Assembly: GCF_014191605.1 (NCBI RefSeq) | Contig: NZ_JACHWU010000001.1 | Location: 310,001 to 374,000, forward strand | Direction of reading: 5' to 3' | Source of the DNA: Prauserella isguenensis | Lineage (GTDB): Bacteria; Actinomycetota; Actinomycetes; Mycobacteriales; Pseudonocardiaceae | Length of the DNA stretch: 64,000 nucleotides | Part shown: one piece after another, positions 53,717 through 62,920 of the stretch | Layout: each line of letters opens with the position of its first letter | Position numbering within the stretch: the stretch's first letter is position 1 | Position numbers and translations under genes: made by a program | The notes under the pieces: generated by a model | The model's input: the letters and a program-made list of their open reading frames with translations, nothing else | The model's database searches: none | Told to the model about the DNA's origin: nothing

Positions 53717-54082
53717 CTAGCAGGCGCAGAGGCAGAACGGGTGGCCGTCCGGATCGGCGTAGACGCGGAACGTCTCCGGCTTGTCGTCGAGCAGCCGCGC
53801 ACCGAGTTGCACCGTCCGCTCGTGCTCCGCGTCGAGGTCCTCGACCGTGAAGTCGAGATGCAGCATCTGCGGCCGTTCGTTCGACGGCCACGTCGACGGC
53901 CGGTAGTCCGGATCACGCTGGAAGCTGATGTCCGCCCCGCCGTCCGGATTCACGAGCGTCACCCATTGGTCGTCCGAATCCGGATCGAGCTTCCAGCCGA
54001 GCAACTTCCCGTAGAAGTCCGCGAGCCGATACGGCTCGGGACAGTCCAGGGCGACACAACCCAGTGTTACCGACGTACTCAT
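53717..54082 (-). CDS. VOC family (glyoxalase/bleomycin-resistance fold) protein
   Basis: This 121-residue protein has two beta-alpha-beta-beta-beta modules: VALDCPEPYRLADFYGKLLG with a histidine-poor first half, then LHLDFTVEDLDAEHERTVQL and VYADPDGHPFCLC. Metal ligands are partly recognisable (His in LHLDF, Glu/Asp near the end). Substrate is unknown. AAGGAGG precedes ATG 54082. Confidence 0.9.
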   Translation of the reverse strand: MSTSVTLGCVALDCPEPYRLADFYGKLLGWKLDPDSDDQWVTLVNPDGGADISFQRDPDYRPSTWPSNERPQMLHLDFTVEDLDAEHERTVQLGARLLDDKPETFRVYADPDGHPFCLCAC

Positions 54083-54274
54083 CAGCGCCTCCTTGCGCTC
54101 GACCCATCACGACAGCGACCCATCGGGCGACGACCACCCAGCGACAACCACCCCAGCGACGATTAGTCGCCGGACGGCCCGGCATCGCGACCGGCGGACA
54201 TCCGCCTAACCGATGAACACAATATGCCGGTTACGCGCGCCGGGCGCAACCACTGTCCCGGATACACTGGTGAC

Positions 54275-54802
54275 GTGAACGCGGACGTGAGTCTGGTGCT
54301 GGACTTCCTCAACACGCTCGACGTCGAGGACGACACCGACGTGTTGCGTTCCGTCGCCGACTGGCACGCCTGGGCACACGCGCGTGAGCTGACGCCGGGG
54401 CCGCCCGAGGAGGCCGTCCGTGCCCGGCGGGTTCTCCGCGAAGCCGCCGGCGAGCCCTCCGGCGACACCGCCACCACTTCCGACACGCCGCCGGGCAGCC
54501 CGGACGAGCCGCGCATCCCCGTCGACGTGGCGTTCCGACTCTCCCCGTCGGCCGATCCACAACTGGTCGCCGACGACGCCGTATCGGCCGTGTTCACGGC
54601 GGCGATGCGACTGGCCGTGCTCGGCGACTGGCGCCGCATCAAGATCTGCCCGGCCGACGACTGCCTGTGGGCCTTCTACGACGAGTCCCGCAACCGGTCG
54701 CGAACCTGGTGCTCGATGCAGGTGTGCGGCAACCGCGTGAAGGCGCGCACGTTCCGCAAGCGCACGGGCTCATCCGGCGACGAGGACGCCACAGCCGGTT
54801 GA
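54275..54802 (+). CDS. CGNR zinc-finger / ABATE domain protein
   Basis: This 175-residue protein has an N-terminal ABATE domain (LVLDFLNTLDVEDDTDVL) and a C-terminal zinc finger ICPADDCLWAFYDESRNRSR then WCSMQVCGNRVKARTFRKR. These are putative stress or transcription factors in actinobacteria. A TACACT hexamer at 54262 lies 7 nt before GTG 54275, so the mRNA is probably leaderless. Confidence 0.9.
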   Translation: MNADVSLVLDFLNTLDVEDDTDVLRSVADWHAWAHARELTPGPPEEAVRARRVLREAAGEPSGDTATTSDTPPGSPDEPRIPVDVAFRLSPSADPQLVADDAVSAVFTAAMRLAVLGDWRRIKICPADDCLWAFYDESRNRSRTWCSMQVCGNRVKARTFRKRTGSSGDEDATAG

Positions 54803-54819
54803 CCACACCCGGCCAAACC

Positions 54820-54859
54820 TGTGGATAACTACGTGGATAACCCCGCCTACTGTGGATAA
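54820..54859. promoter_or_regulatory. Cluster of three DnaA boxes
   Basis: TGTGGATAA (reverse of TTATCCACA) is perfect at 54820-54828 and 54851-54859, and CGTGGATAA at 54832-54840 has one mismatch. All have the same orientation, within 40 bp, between two convergent genes. No dnaA, dnaN or AT-rich unwinding element is near, so this is not oriC. It may titrate or activate DnaA. Confidence 0.7.
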
Positions 54860-54992
54860 CCTCACCCTGCCGGGTGGCCTGGACCACACTTCGAGTGGAC
54901 CGGACCAGGCTCCGTCAGCAGGTGATCACGCACAGCAATCGGTGGGCCGCGTCCGCCAGCGAGCCGCCGACGCCGTGCCGGACGAGCTGCCG

Positions 54993-56375
54993 TCAGAAGA
55001 GCAGCTCGCCGACCGTGTAGATGACCAGGCCGGCCAGCGCGCCGACGACCGTGCCGTTGATGCGGATGAACTGCAGGTCACGGCCTACCTGGAGCTCGAC
55101 CTTGCGCGCAGTCTCCTCGGCGTCCCAGCGCTCGACGGTGTCGGTGATGATCGTCGTGATCTCCTGCGAGTAGCGGCGCACCACGTGGCCCGCCGCGTCC
55201 TCGACCCAGCCGTCGACCTTCCCGGCCAGCTCCGCGTCCGACTGCAACCGCTCACCCAACGTGCACAGCCCCTCGCGCACGCGCGTGCGCAGCTCGCTCG
55301 ACGGGTCCTCGGCGGCGGTGAGCAGCATGTCCTTCGCCGTTGCCCACGCCGAGCCGATCAGCTTCTTCACCTCGGGGTGCTCGACGAGCTGGCGTTTCAC
55401 GGCGTCCGCGCGCGCCATCGTCTCCGGATCCTTCTGCAGGTCCTGGGCGAACTCGCTCGCGAACCGGTCGAGTGCCAGCCGCATCGGGTGGTTGACGTCG
55501 GTCTTCACGGCCCACGCGAACGTCAGCACCTCGCCGTACACCTTGTCGGCCAGCATCTCGTCGACGAATCGCGGCGACCACGACGGTGCCCGCTCCGACA
55601 CCACGCGCAGCACCGTGGCGTGATTGGTGCGGACCCAGTCGTACGCGCGGTCGCACATCAGGTCGACGAATCGGTAGTGCGCACCGTCGGTCAGCACCTG
55701 TTCGAGGAGCTTGCCCAGCGGCGGACCCCATTCGCGGTCGACGACGCGGCGGACGACGGCCTGTTCCATCACGGCCTGCACGTCCTCGTCGCGCAGCACC
55801 GTCACGGCCCCGCGCACGACGGTCGACAGCTCCGACGTCACCCGCTCGGCGTTGTCGGGAACGGCCAGCCACTCGCCCGTGCGCCGCGACACCTCGAGAC
55901 GCTGCAACTTGTCCCGCACGATCGGTTCGGACAGGAAGTTCGCGCCGACGAAATCGCCCAGGCTCTCGCCCAGCACGTTCTTCTTGTTGGGGATGATCGC
56001 CGTGTGCGGGATCCTGATCCCCAGCGGATGCCGGAACAACGCGGTGACCGCGAACCAGTCCGCGAGTCCGCCGATCATCCCCGCCTCGGCGGCGGCGCGC
56101 ACGTACCCGACCCACGCGGACCAGCCTTCGCTCTCGGCCCATCTGGCCAGTAGGAACACGACCGCAGCGCCGAACAGGAACGCCAGCGCCACCCGCTTCA
56201 TCCGGCGTAGGCCCTGCCGTTTCGCCTCCTCACCGGCAAGGCCACCGGAGGGCACTCGCCCCGGTGCCGGGGCACCGGCGGCCCGTCCGCCGGATGCCCC
56301 GGCGCCGGATGTCACGTCGTCACTCGGTTGCTCCACACCCGCATTGTCCGTGAGGATCGATTCTCGTGCGCCCAC
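54993..56375 (-). CDS. DUF445 family membrane protein
   Basis: This protein of up to 460 residues has hydrophobic helices near 62-80 and 95-110 (AAAEAGMIGGLADWFAVTAL), the DUF445 hallmark FRHPLGIRIPHTAIIPNKK, a long helical middle, and a C-terminal membrane segment (INGTVVGALAGLVIYTVGEL). Function is unknown. GTG 56375 would overlap the divergent aminotransferase start by 10 bp; GTG 56315 (residue 21) is a plausible alternative start. Confidence 0.9.
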   Translation of the reverse strand: MGARESILTDNAGVEQPSDDVTSGAGASGGRAAGAPAPGRVPSGGLAGEEAKRQGLRRMKRVALAFLFGAAVVFLLARWAESEGWSAWVGYVRAAAEAGMIGGLADWFAVTALFRHPLGIRIPHTAIIPNKKNVLGESLGDFVGANFLSEPIVRDKLQRLEVSRRTGEWLAVPDNAERVTSELSTVVRGAVTVLRDEDVQAVMEQAVVRRVVDREWGPPLGKLLEQVLTDGAHYRFVDLMCDRAYDWVRTNHATVLRVVSERAPSWSPRFVDEMLADKVYGEVLTFAWAVKTDVNHPMRLALDRFASEFAQDLQKDPETMARADAVKRQLVEHPEVKKLIGSAWATAKDMLLTAAEDPSSELRTRVREGLCTLGERLQSDAELAGKVDGWVEDAAGHVVRRYSQEITTIITDTVERWDAEETARKVELQVGRDLQFIRINGTVVGALAGLVIYTVGELLF

Positions 56376-57532
56376 CTCTCGCTGCTCGCCTCCAACCGTT
56401 CACGTCGACCGTCTTCGCCGAGATGACGGCCCTGGCCACGCGGACCGGTGCGGTCAACCTCGGTCAGGGATTCCCGGACACCGACGGCCCCACCGGGATG
56501 CTCGACGCCGCCCGGGACGCCCTGTACGGCGGCAAGAACCAGTACCCGCCCGGGCCGGGACGGCCCGAACTGCGGCGGGCCGTCGCCGAGCACCGCACGC
56601 GCTACGGCCTCCACTACGACCCCGACACGGAAGTTCTGGTCACGGCGGGTGCCACGGAGGCGATCGCCGCCTCCCTCCTCGCGCTGGCCGACCGTGGCGA
56701 CGAGGTGATCGCCATCGAGCCGTATTACGACTCGTATGCCGCGGCGATCGCCATGGCGGGCGCGGAGCGCCGCACCGTACCGCTGACCTCCGACGGCACG
56801 CGGTTCGCCCTCGACGTCGACGCCCTGCGCGCCGCCGTGACGCCGCGCACCCGCGCGATCCTCGTCAACTCGCCGCACAACCCGACCGGCACCGTGTTCA
56901 CTCGCGACGAGCTGACGGCCATCGCCGAGGTGTGCGTCGAGAACGACCTGATCGCCGTGCAGGACGAGGTGTACGAGCACCTGACGTTCGACGACGTCGA
57001 GCACACGCCGCTCGCGACGTGGCCGGGCATGCGCGAACGCACCGTGTCGATCTCGAGCGCGGGCAAGACGTTCAACTGCACCGGGTGGAAGATCGGCTGG
57101 GTGTGCGCGCCCGCCGAGCTGGTCGCGGCGGTGAAGACCACGAAGCAGTTCCTCACGTTCGTCTCCGGCGGACCCCTGCAGCCCGCCGTGGCGTACGCGC
57201 TGGAGCACGAGCTCGACTGGGTCGAACAGCTGCGCACGTCGCTGGCGGCCAAGCGCGACCGGCTGTCCAAGGGCCTCACCGACGCAGGCTTCTCGGTGTG
57301 GCCGAGTGCGGGCACGTATTTCGTGTGCGCCGACGTCCGCCCGCTCGGCTTCACCGACGCCGAGGACCTGGCATGGCGTCTTCCCGAGCTCGCCGGTGTC
57401 GCGGCCGTGCCCGTCAGTGTGTTCACCGACCACCCGGACGAGTGGAATCACGTGCTGCGCTTCGCGTTCAGCAAACGCGACGAGGTGCTCGACCAGGCTG
57501 TGGAGCGCCTGCACCAGCTACGCCGAGGCTGA
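56366..57532 (+). CDS. PLP-dependent class I/II aminotransferase (DapC-like)
   Basis: This 388-residue fold-type I enzyme has INLGQGFPDTDGP-type N-terminus, NSPHNPTGTVF, VQDEVYEHLTF, and PLP lysine in SSAGKTFNCTGWKIGW, with the C-terminal LRFAFSKRDEVLDQA. It is of the group that includes actinobacterial N-succinyldiaminopimelate aminotransferase (DapC) and kynurenine aminotransferases. DapC activity would link it to lysine and peptidoglycan, but no dap genes adjoin it. Confidence 0.9.
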   Translation: MRPPLAARLQPFTSTVFAEMTALATRTGAVNLGQGFPDTDGPTGMLDAARDALYGGKNQYPPGPGRPELRRAVAEHRTRYGLHYDPDTEVLVTAGATEAIAASLLALADRGDEVIAIEPYYDSYAAAIAMAGAERRTVPLTSDGTRFALDVDALRAAVTPRTRAILVNSPHNPTGTVFTRDELTAIAEVCVENDLIAVQDEVYEHLTFDDVEHTPLATWPGMRERTVSISSAGKTFNCTGWKIGWVCAPAELVAAVKTTKQFLTFVSGGPLQPAVAYALEHELDWVEQLRTSLAAKRDRLSKGLTDAGFSVWPSAGTYFVCADVRPLGFTDAEDLAWRLPELAGVAAVPVSVFTDHPDEWNHVLRFAFSKRDEVLDQAVERLHQLRRG

Positions 57533-57662
57533 GACATTCGGCCGATCACAGACCCGCGATCGGTGGAAACTCCGGCCTCGGTGCTAGAAAGACCGCGGCC
57601 GGACCTGCGACGATCCCGGCCACCGGCCGACCGCCGGGACGGCCAGACCGCGGGAGAGTGCG

Positions 57663-58940
57663 ATGGGAACGACGGTGCGCGTGCGCGGCGCCGTCGTCGT
57701 GCGCGCCTTCGTGGTCGCCGCGTTCGCGCTGATCGCCTGGTTGCTGATCGCCGGCTCGGCGTCGGCGTCGAGCCCGGCCGCCGACACCGCCACCGGCGAC
57801 ACCGACACGTCCGTCACGGATTCGGCTGCTGATGCCGGCGTTCCTGCCACCGAATCCGCTGTCGAGGGCGCGGCCGTCGCCGAGGACAGCGACGACACCG
57901 GCACTGCCGACGCTGCAGCCGAGGAGGGTGCAGGTCCTGTCACGGGGCCGGATGATCCCGCGGGGTCGGACGCCGGCTCCGATGCCGCGACGTCGACGTC
58001 GGCCGTGGCTCCGGCGCCCGACGGGGCACCGGCGACCGATACGGCACCGGCGGGCGCAGCACCCGAAGTCGCAGCACCCGAAGTCGCCGCATCCGAGAAC
58101 CCGGCACCCGAGGTCGCTACATCCGAGAGCGCCGCATCCGATGTCCCGGCGGCCGACATCCCGGCGGCAGAGGACACCACGGCCGCCGCCCCGGCCGTCT
58201 TCGCGTCCACGACCGGCCAGTCCGAGGACGCGACCGCCGACATCGATACGGCCCCCGCGGACCCCGAGCCGGGCGACACGGGTGCCGCCGAGTCGGCGCC
58301 GTCCGGGGCCACCGGGTCGTCCGACGGCGGACTGGTCACGGGACTGACGGGCACTGTCGTCCACGGATTGGCCGGTGACGGCGACGACGGCCTGCTGCAA
58401 CGCGTGACCGGCACGGTGAAGCAGGTCGACCGCATCGTCCGCGGCACCGTCACGCAGGTCGAACGGACCGTCACCGACAGCGTGGACCGCGTCGCACCGC
58501 CGCTCGGCCCGTCACCGCAGTCCCCGGCGGAGCCGACCGGCCGCGAACCGGCGGGCATGCAGCCCGCGGAGGCGCCGGCCGGCGACATCGAGGCCGCAGC
58601 GCCCGCCTCGACCCGTTCCGCCGATGCGCCGCGTGTGGCCCCCGCGGCGCCGGTTCCCACGACAACGGCGGCCACCGAGCAGCCCTCCTCACCGCTGCAC
58701 GACCGCGGTGAGCGGGTGTCGAACGCCGCTCCGACCACCCCCACGCCGGCCGTTCCGAAGCCGGCTCCCGCGACGTCGGTCGCCGCTGCGAGCTGCGACA
58801 ACGGTGGTGCCCGCGCTCAGCAGGGCATCCTCCCGTCGACGCCCGCCACCGAACGGCTCCGCACCGTCGGCACCGTGAGCGCATGCGACGTCGACGTCGA
58901 CGCGGTCCACCTCGGGCTGCCTCTCACCGCACCGGACTGA
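57663..58940 (+). CDS. Secreted Ala/Pro/Asp-rich low-complexity protein
   Basis: This 425-residue protein has a signal peptide (residues about 1-37: VVVRAFVVAAFALIAWLLIA then GSASASS). The mature part is mostly disordered, with 5-residue repeats such as APEVAAPEVAASENPAPEVA encoded by 15-bp repeats near 58058-58160. A TGTVKQVDRIVRGTVTQVER helix-like segment lies near residue 250, and the C-terminus has a conserved-looking cysteine pair (AAASCDNGGA and GTVSACDVDV). No function is recognised; it may be a surface or spore-envelope protein. Confidence 0.75.
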   Translation: MGTTVRVRGAVVVRAFVVAAFALIAWLLIAGSASASSPAADTATGDTDTSVTDSAADAGVPATESAVEGAAVAEDSDDTGTADAAAEEGAGPVTGPDDPAGSDAGSDAATSTSAVAPAPDGAPATDTAPAGAAPEVAAPEVAASENPAPEVATSESAASDVPAADIPAAEDTTAAAPAVFASTTGQSEDATADIDTAPADPEPGDTGAAESAPSGATGSSDGGLVTGLTGTVVHGLAGDGDDGLLQRVTGTVKQVDRIVRGTVTQVERTVTDSVDRVAPPLGPSPQSPAEPTGREPAGMQPAEAPAGDIEAAAPASTRSADAPRVAPAAPVPTTTAATEQPSSPLHDRGERVSNAAPTTPTPAVPKPAPATSVAAASCDNGGARAQQGILPSTPATERLRTVGTVSACDVDVDAVHLGLPLTAPD

Positions 58941-59108
58941 CCCCGACCGGCGACTTCGTCGGGCCACTGTGCCCATCGGGCGACCTCCGCCCATTGCCGT
59001 AGCCATCCATCGCGTGTGACGCGACGCGTACACGTGTCTGTTTCGGGGTAATCGCCATGTATCGACGACTTCCCGTCCGGCCGACCGCGCCTGGCTGGGA
59101 CGGGTCCT

Positions 59109-59145
59109 GGCTCCGGCGCCGCGCTGCCCCCGCGGCGCCGGAGCC
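59109..59145 (+). terminator. Hairpin downstream of the secreted protein gene
   Basis: GGCTCCGGCGCCGC and its complement form a perfect 14-bp stem with a 9-nt loop, 168 bp after the stop codon. Confidence 0.65.
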
Positions 59146-59268
59146 GTGTTCGGGTGCGCGCCGCATCGTCACGCTCACCGCGCCAGGCGGGGCGATGCCG
59201 ACGCTGCGCACCTAGCCGCCGGGCGGACCGGCATAGCGAGGGGCGATGCCGGTGCCGCAGGCGGCATT

Positions 59269-59360
59269 CCGTGTCACGCGACACGGATGGAGCCGGTGCG
59301 CCGGGTCTTCCGCGCCGTTTCTGGAGTGACGGCACCCCCGAGACCCGGCGCACCGGCTCC
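59269..59360. repeat. Nested inverted repeats (7-bp and 20-bp stems)
   Basis: CCGTGTC, ACGC, GACACGG (59269-59286) is followed at once by a perfect 20-bp inverted repeat with arms 59289-59308 and 59341-59360 and a 32-nt loop. It lies in the 508-bp gene-free stretch 58941-59448 before the YczE-like gene. It could be an extended terminator, an attenuator or a structured small RNA. Confidence 0.75.
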
Positions 59361-59448
59361 GCTCTTGTGTACCTTCCGGCCCCGGCCGCGCGTCCCACGG
59401 CGTGAACTCGGTGGACCGCAGCACCGATGTCATCCGATAGTGGTCCGT

Positions 59449-60081
59449 GTGGCGACCACGGCGCAGTTCGAACTCCATCCGGTGACGGTGCGCCGTGATC
59501 CGGCGCGAAGGCTGACCCAGCTCGTCGTGGGACTCGTGCTGTTCGGCACGAGCATGGCGATGATGTCGCGGTCCCTGCTCGGCCTGAACCCGTGGGACGT
59601 GCTCCACGAGGGCCTGATGCACCGCACCGGGCTGACGTTCGGCACCGTGACCGTCGTGACGGCGGTGACGGTGCTGTTGTTGTGGATCCCGCTGCGTCAA
59701 CGTCCCGGCATCGGCACCATCGCGAACGTCGTGCTCATCGCCGTCTCGGTCGACCTGGTGCGCTGGGCGCTGCCGCCGCAGGACCACCTCGCGGTGCAGA
59801 TTCCGCTACTGCTCGGTGGAATCGTGCTCAACGGGCTGGCGACGGCGATGTACGTCGGCGCGCGCCTGGGCCCGGGCCCGCGAGACGGCCTGTTCACGGG
59901 ACTGACGGCGCGTACGGGTCTGTCGGTGCGACTGGTGAGGACGGCGCTCGAGGTGTGCGTCCTCGCGGCGGGCTGGTTGCTCGGCGGTACGGCGGGTGTC
60001 GGCACCGTGCTGTTCGCGCTGTCGATCGGCCCGCTGACCCAGCTGTTCCTGCCGCGGGTGGTGTGGCGCCCACGCTCGTGA
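59449..60081 (+). CDS. YczE/YyaS/YitT-type membrane protein
   Basis: This protein of about 210 residues has five or six membrane helices, with LNPWDVLHEGLMHRTGLTFG and the GPRDGLFTGLTARTGLSVR repeat that marks the YczE family. Function is unknown. GTG 59449 is chosen; GATAGT lies about 8 nt upstream, so the mRNA may be leaderless. GTG 59440 is an alternative. Confidence 0.85.
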   Translation: MATTAQFELHPVTVRRDPARRLTQLVVGLVLFGTSMAMMSRSLLGLNPWDVLHEGLMHRTGLTFGTVTVVTAVTVLLLWIPLRQRPGIGTIANVVLIAVSVDLVRWALPPQDHLAVQIPLLLGGIVLNGLATAMYVGARLGPGPRDGLFTGLTARTGLSVRLVRTALEVCVLAAGWLLGGTAGVGTVLFALSIGPLTQLFLPRVVWRPRS

Positions 60082-60224
60082 ACCGTCACGCGGCGTGCCT
60101 GCGGTGCCGTAGCGCCCGGTGGAGCCGTTTCGCGCGTCGCCGAACGGGCTGGGCCACCGGGTGCGGCGTCGGCGGGTGCACCTCGGGCGCGGCGAGGGGG
60201 TCGAGGACTCAAGTCGACATGCGG

Positions 60225-60242
60225 TGTCAACACAGGTTGACA
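60225..60242. promoter_or_regulatory. Inverted repeat upstream of the PP2C-like gene
   Basis: TGTCAA, CACAGG, TTGACA is a 6-bp inverted repeat 15 bp before the GTG start. It may be an operator; the TTGACA half has no matching -10 at the right distance for this start. Confidence 0.4.
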
Positions 60243-60257
60243 ACTACGGTGGGCGGC

Positions 60258-61052
60258 GTGCCGCGGATCGAGGTCGCCGAGCAGGCGGGGACGAACCTCG
60301 CGGGCGAGCCGCGCCCGACCGAGGACCGGGTCGTCGTGGTCGATCCCGTGCCGGGACACGGTCAAGACGCAGGTGCGGTCGCCGTGCTCGACGGGGCGAC
60401 GGAGCGGCGGCCGGGCTTACCGAGCGGCGGCTGGTACGCGGAACAGCTCGGTGGGCACCTGCGCCAGGCGCTACTGCGCTCGGCCGACCCGGAGGTTGCG
60501 CTGGCGTACGCGATCGACGCCGTCGCACGGGAACACGACCTGCAGCCGGGGACGAGCCCGTCCAGCACGGTCGCGCTCGCCTGCTGGACCGCCGACACGG
60601 TCGAGGCGCTCGTGTTGGCCGACAGTCCGGTGGTCACGTTCGGGCCGTCCGGGCTGGAGGTCGTCGCGGACTACCGGCTGGCGCAACTGCGCGCCGCAGG
60701 CAGGCTGCGCAGCCGCAGCGCGGTGGAGGCGCTGCGCAATCGTGACGGCGGGTTCTGGGTGGCCGAGGCGGAACCGACGGCGGTGGCACAGGCGGTGCGG
60801 GCGCGCTGGCCACGCACCGACGTGCACGCGCTCGTCCTTGCGACCGACGGGGTCGCTGCGGGTGTCGACGACTACGGCGTGTTCGACTGGCACGGCCTGC
60901 ACGGGCTCGCGCATACCGCCGGGCCGCAGGCCGTACTGGACGCCGTGCGGGACGCGGAGCGGTCCGATCCCGAGCGCACCCGGTGGCCCAGGCCGAAGGT
61001 CCACGACGATCAGGCGCTCGTGGTGGTCGACTTCACCGACCGATCCGGGTGA
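60258..61052 (+). CDS. PP2C-like phosphatase domain protein
   Basis: This 264-residue protein follows the PP2C layout: TEDRVVVVDPV, AVAVLDGATE, SSTVALACWTADTVEALVLA, VLATDGVAAGVDDYGV, and C-terminal HDDQALVVVDF with the metal-binding Asp-Asp. The first metal motif (DGATE) is looser than in canonical Ser/Thr phosphatases, so activity needs proof. GTG 60258 is the start. Confidence 0.85.
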   Translation: MPRIEVAEQAGTNLAGEPRPTEDRVVVVDPVPGHGQDAGAVAVLDGATERRPGLPSGGWYAEQLGGHLRQALLRSADPEVALAYAIDAVAREHDLQPGTSPSSTVALACWTADTVEALVLADSPVVTFGPSGLEVVADYRLAQLRAAGRLRSRSAVEALRNRDGGFWVAEAEPTAVAQAVRARWPRTDVHALVLATDGVAAGVDDYGVFDWHGLHGLAHTAGPQAVLDAVRDAERSDPERTRWPRPKVHDDQALVVVDFTDRSG

Positions 61053-61106
61053 TCTCAGGGATTTACCCGGAACACACCGCTATGTCCGATGCGTTGTGAT
61101 GTACGT

Positions 61107-62015
61107 ATGCCCAGTCCGCCGTCGCACGCCAAGGTCCACACCGTGGATGTCGCGCGTACCCGTGCGTGGACGATCGCCGCGGCCGCGGGATTGGGCTGGG
61201 CACTGTTCACGCTGATCGTCCTGCACTCGGTGAGCTCGTTCGACCCGTTGACGGATCCGCTGAGCCGCTACGCCTTCACCGACCGGGGTGGCGGCATGCT
61301 CGAGGCGAGCCTGTTGTCCGCGGCGGTCGGCGTGATCGCGGTGCGCGGTTCGGTGCTGTCGGCGGGCCTGCCGTTGAGCAGGACGACATCGACGCTCGTG
61401 TACGCGACGTCGACGGGCCTGGCCACCGCCGCACTGTTCCCGGCGACGTTCAGTTCTGACATCGACCCCGTCAGCGGGCGCATCCACCAGTACGCGAGCG
61501 TCGTGGCGTTCGCGAGCCTGCCCGCGATCGCGCTCTCACTGCTCGACGTCCTGCGTGCGACACCCGTGCTCGCACGGGTCGCCTCGGCGTTGACGTGGCT
61601 GTTGCGGATCGCGCTCGTCAGCCTGGCCTTGTTCGGCGTGAGCTATGTCGCCGACGCCCTGGCAGGCGTACCCGGGTTCGCCGTGGTCGCCGAGACCGTG
61701 CCCGTCGGGTTCACGCAGCGGATCGTCTTCCTGGTGGACCTGTGCCTGCTCGCTGTGCTGCTGGTCGGTGCCATGCGGCATGCCCGCGCGTCCGCCGACC
61801 CGGCTTCGGCCACGGCACCCGCGACGGCACCCGCGACCGCCGTGCAACCGGCGGTGACCGGAGCCTCACCCATGACACCGCTCGCCGGACCGCCTGCCGA
61901 CACCGGCCGCTCCGTCGCCCACGAGGCCGTCGACGGCTCCGCGAACGGATTCGGCTACCACGACGTCCGTAACGCGGACCTGCAGCGCAGCGACAGAACC
62001 GACGCAGTCACCTGA
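61107..62015 (+). CDS. DUF998 family membrane protein
   Basis: This protein of about 302 residues has six membrane helices from about residue 20 to 225 (AAGLGWALFTLIVLHSVSSF, DPLSRYAF, GVIAVRGSVLSAGL, RIVFLVDLCLLAVLLVGAM). The conserved DPLSRYAF is typical of DUF998. The tail of about 75 residues is low-complexity ([15 protein letters not shown]). Function is unknown. ATG 61107 is preferred over 61089. Confidence 0.85.
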   Translation: MPSPPSHAKVHTVDVARTRAWTIAAAAGLGWALFTLIVLHSVSSFDPLTDPLSRYAFTDRGGGMLEASLLSAAVGVIAVRGSVLSAGLPLSRTTSTLVYATSTGLATAALFPATFSSDIDPVSGRIHQYASVVAFASLPAIALSLLDVLRATPVLARVASALTWLLRIALVSLALFGVSYVADALAGVPGFAVVAETVPVGFTQRIVFLVDLCLLAVLLVGAMRHARASADPASATAPATAPATAVQPAVTGASPMTPLAGPPADTGRSVAHEAVDGSANGFGYHDVRNADLQRSDRTDAVT

Positions 62016-62190
62016 TCAACGGCCGCCGTCCGGTACCCGCCCGCGGACCGGCAACCACACCGTGCCGTCCACATCGGACCTCAGTTGCCCACGGCACATT
62101 TTCCGGCTGATCGGGAAACACAACGTGTGGGTCGTACGTTTAACGGGTAGCTGCAGCACGCAGCCGGCATACGACTTCGGGGAGTGAACC

Positions 62191-62400
62191 GTGAACGCAC
62201 ACAGCCCGACCGCTCCGACCCAGAACCCGCAGCCGTCGCTGCCTCGCGTCGACGAACCGAACGACGAGCAGCGCCGCCGGGCCGTGCGCGCGATCGCCTC
62301 CGCGGCACGCGATGCCGAGGACTGCGCCATGCTCCTCGACGCTCTCGGCCTGGATCCCGAAGAGGGACGGACCAATCTGCCGTCGCAGCGCGATCAGTGA
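62191..62400 (+). CDS. Small conserved actinobacterial protein
   Basis: This 69-residue protein has a disordered first 22 residues and a helical part EQRRRAVRAIASAARDAEDC then AMLLDALGLDPEEGR. GGGGAG lies 6 nt before GTG 62191. Similar short proteins are recalled from other actinomycetes, without known function. Confidence 0.75.
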   Translation: MNAHSPTAPTQNPQPSLPRVDEPNDEQRRRAVRAIASAARDAEDCAMLLDALGLDPEEGRTNLPSQRDQ

Positions 62401-62546
62401 CACGCAGCCGGTGAGCACGAGGAGCTGATCCGCCCACGCCGCGGATCTCACCCCGGCGGGTCCTCTCGGACCTCGGCCGGGCCCATGTCGGTGGCCCAGC
62501 GTGTCGGGGCAGCGCCGGGTCCGGCCGGCCCCCACTACCAGGTCGC

Positions 62547-62571
62547 CCCTCGAGCGGGGCCCGCTCGAGGG
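62547..62571. terminator. Convergent-gene hairpin terminator
   Basis: CCCTCGAGCGG, GGC loop, CCGCTCGAGGG gives an 11-bp perfect stem between the convergent small-protein genes. Confidence 0.75.
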
Positions 62572-62668
62572 CAGCCCTCCGACCGAGCCGGCCCACGAAG
62601 CCGGTGCGCATCGGCGGCCGTGCGCACGCGCGAGTACCGGGCAGGAGCCGCCGACCTCCCATGGTTGG

Positions 62669-62920
62669 TTACGACGCGCGCAGCAGCTGTTCCTGCGGGA
62701 CATCCGAGGCCATCGCCGACGAGTCGACGTGCGCGAGGGGCTGGAAGTGCTCCGTACAGCCACAACCGCCGTCGACCGTTCCACAGTCGATGACCAGCGA
62801 ATGCCGCTCGACTCCGAAGCTGAGACAGGCCATGTCCGTGCACTCGACGAACCCGGACTCGTGTTCCACGAGCGTTCCGTGGCAATGATCGATGCCGGCC
62901 GCACAGCTCGAACAGGTCAT
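62669..62920 (-). CDS. Small cysteine-rich protein, possibly metal-binding
   Basis: This 83-residue protein begins MTCSSCAAGIDHCHG and contains FVECTDMACLSF, VIDCGTVDGGCGCTEH. The eight or so cysteines and several histidines suggest zinc or iron binding. It resembles a conserved actinobacterial hypothetical protein as I recall it. Function is unknown. It is encoded downstream of ku in the same direction. Confidence 0.75.
   Translation of the reverse strand: MTCSSCAAGIDHCHGTLVEHESGFVECTDMACLSFGVERHSLVIDCGTVDGGCGCTEHFQPLAHVDSSAMASDVPQEQLLRAS

Noticed and set aside
53256-53720. A 154-residue plus-strand frame
   Set aside because: Pro/Arg/His-rich, overlaps the XRE promoter palindrome, no family resemblance, no ribosome site.
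54820-54859. Chromosomal origin of replication
   Set aside because: Only three boxes, no AT-rich unwinding element and no dnaA/dnaN/rpmH neighbours.
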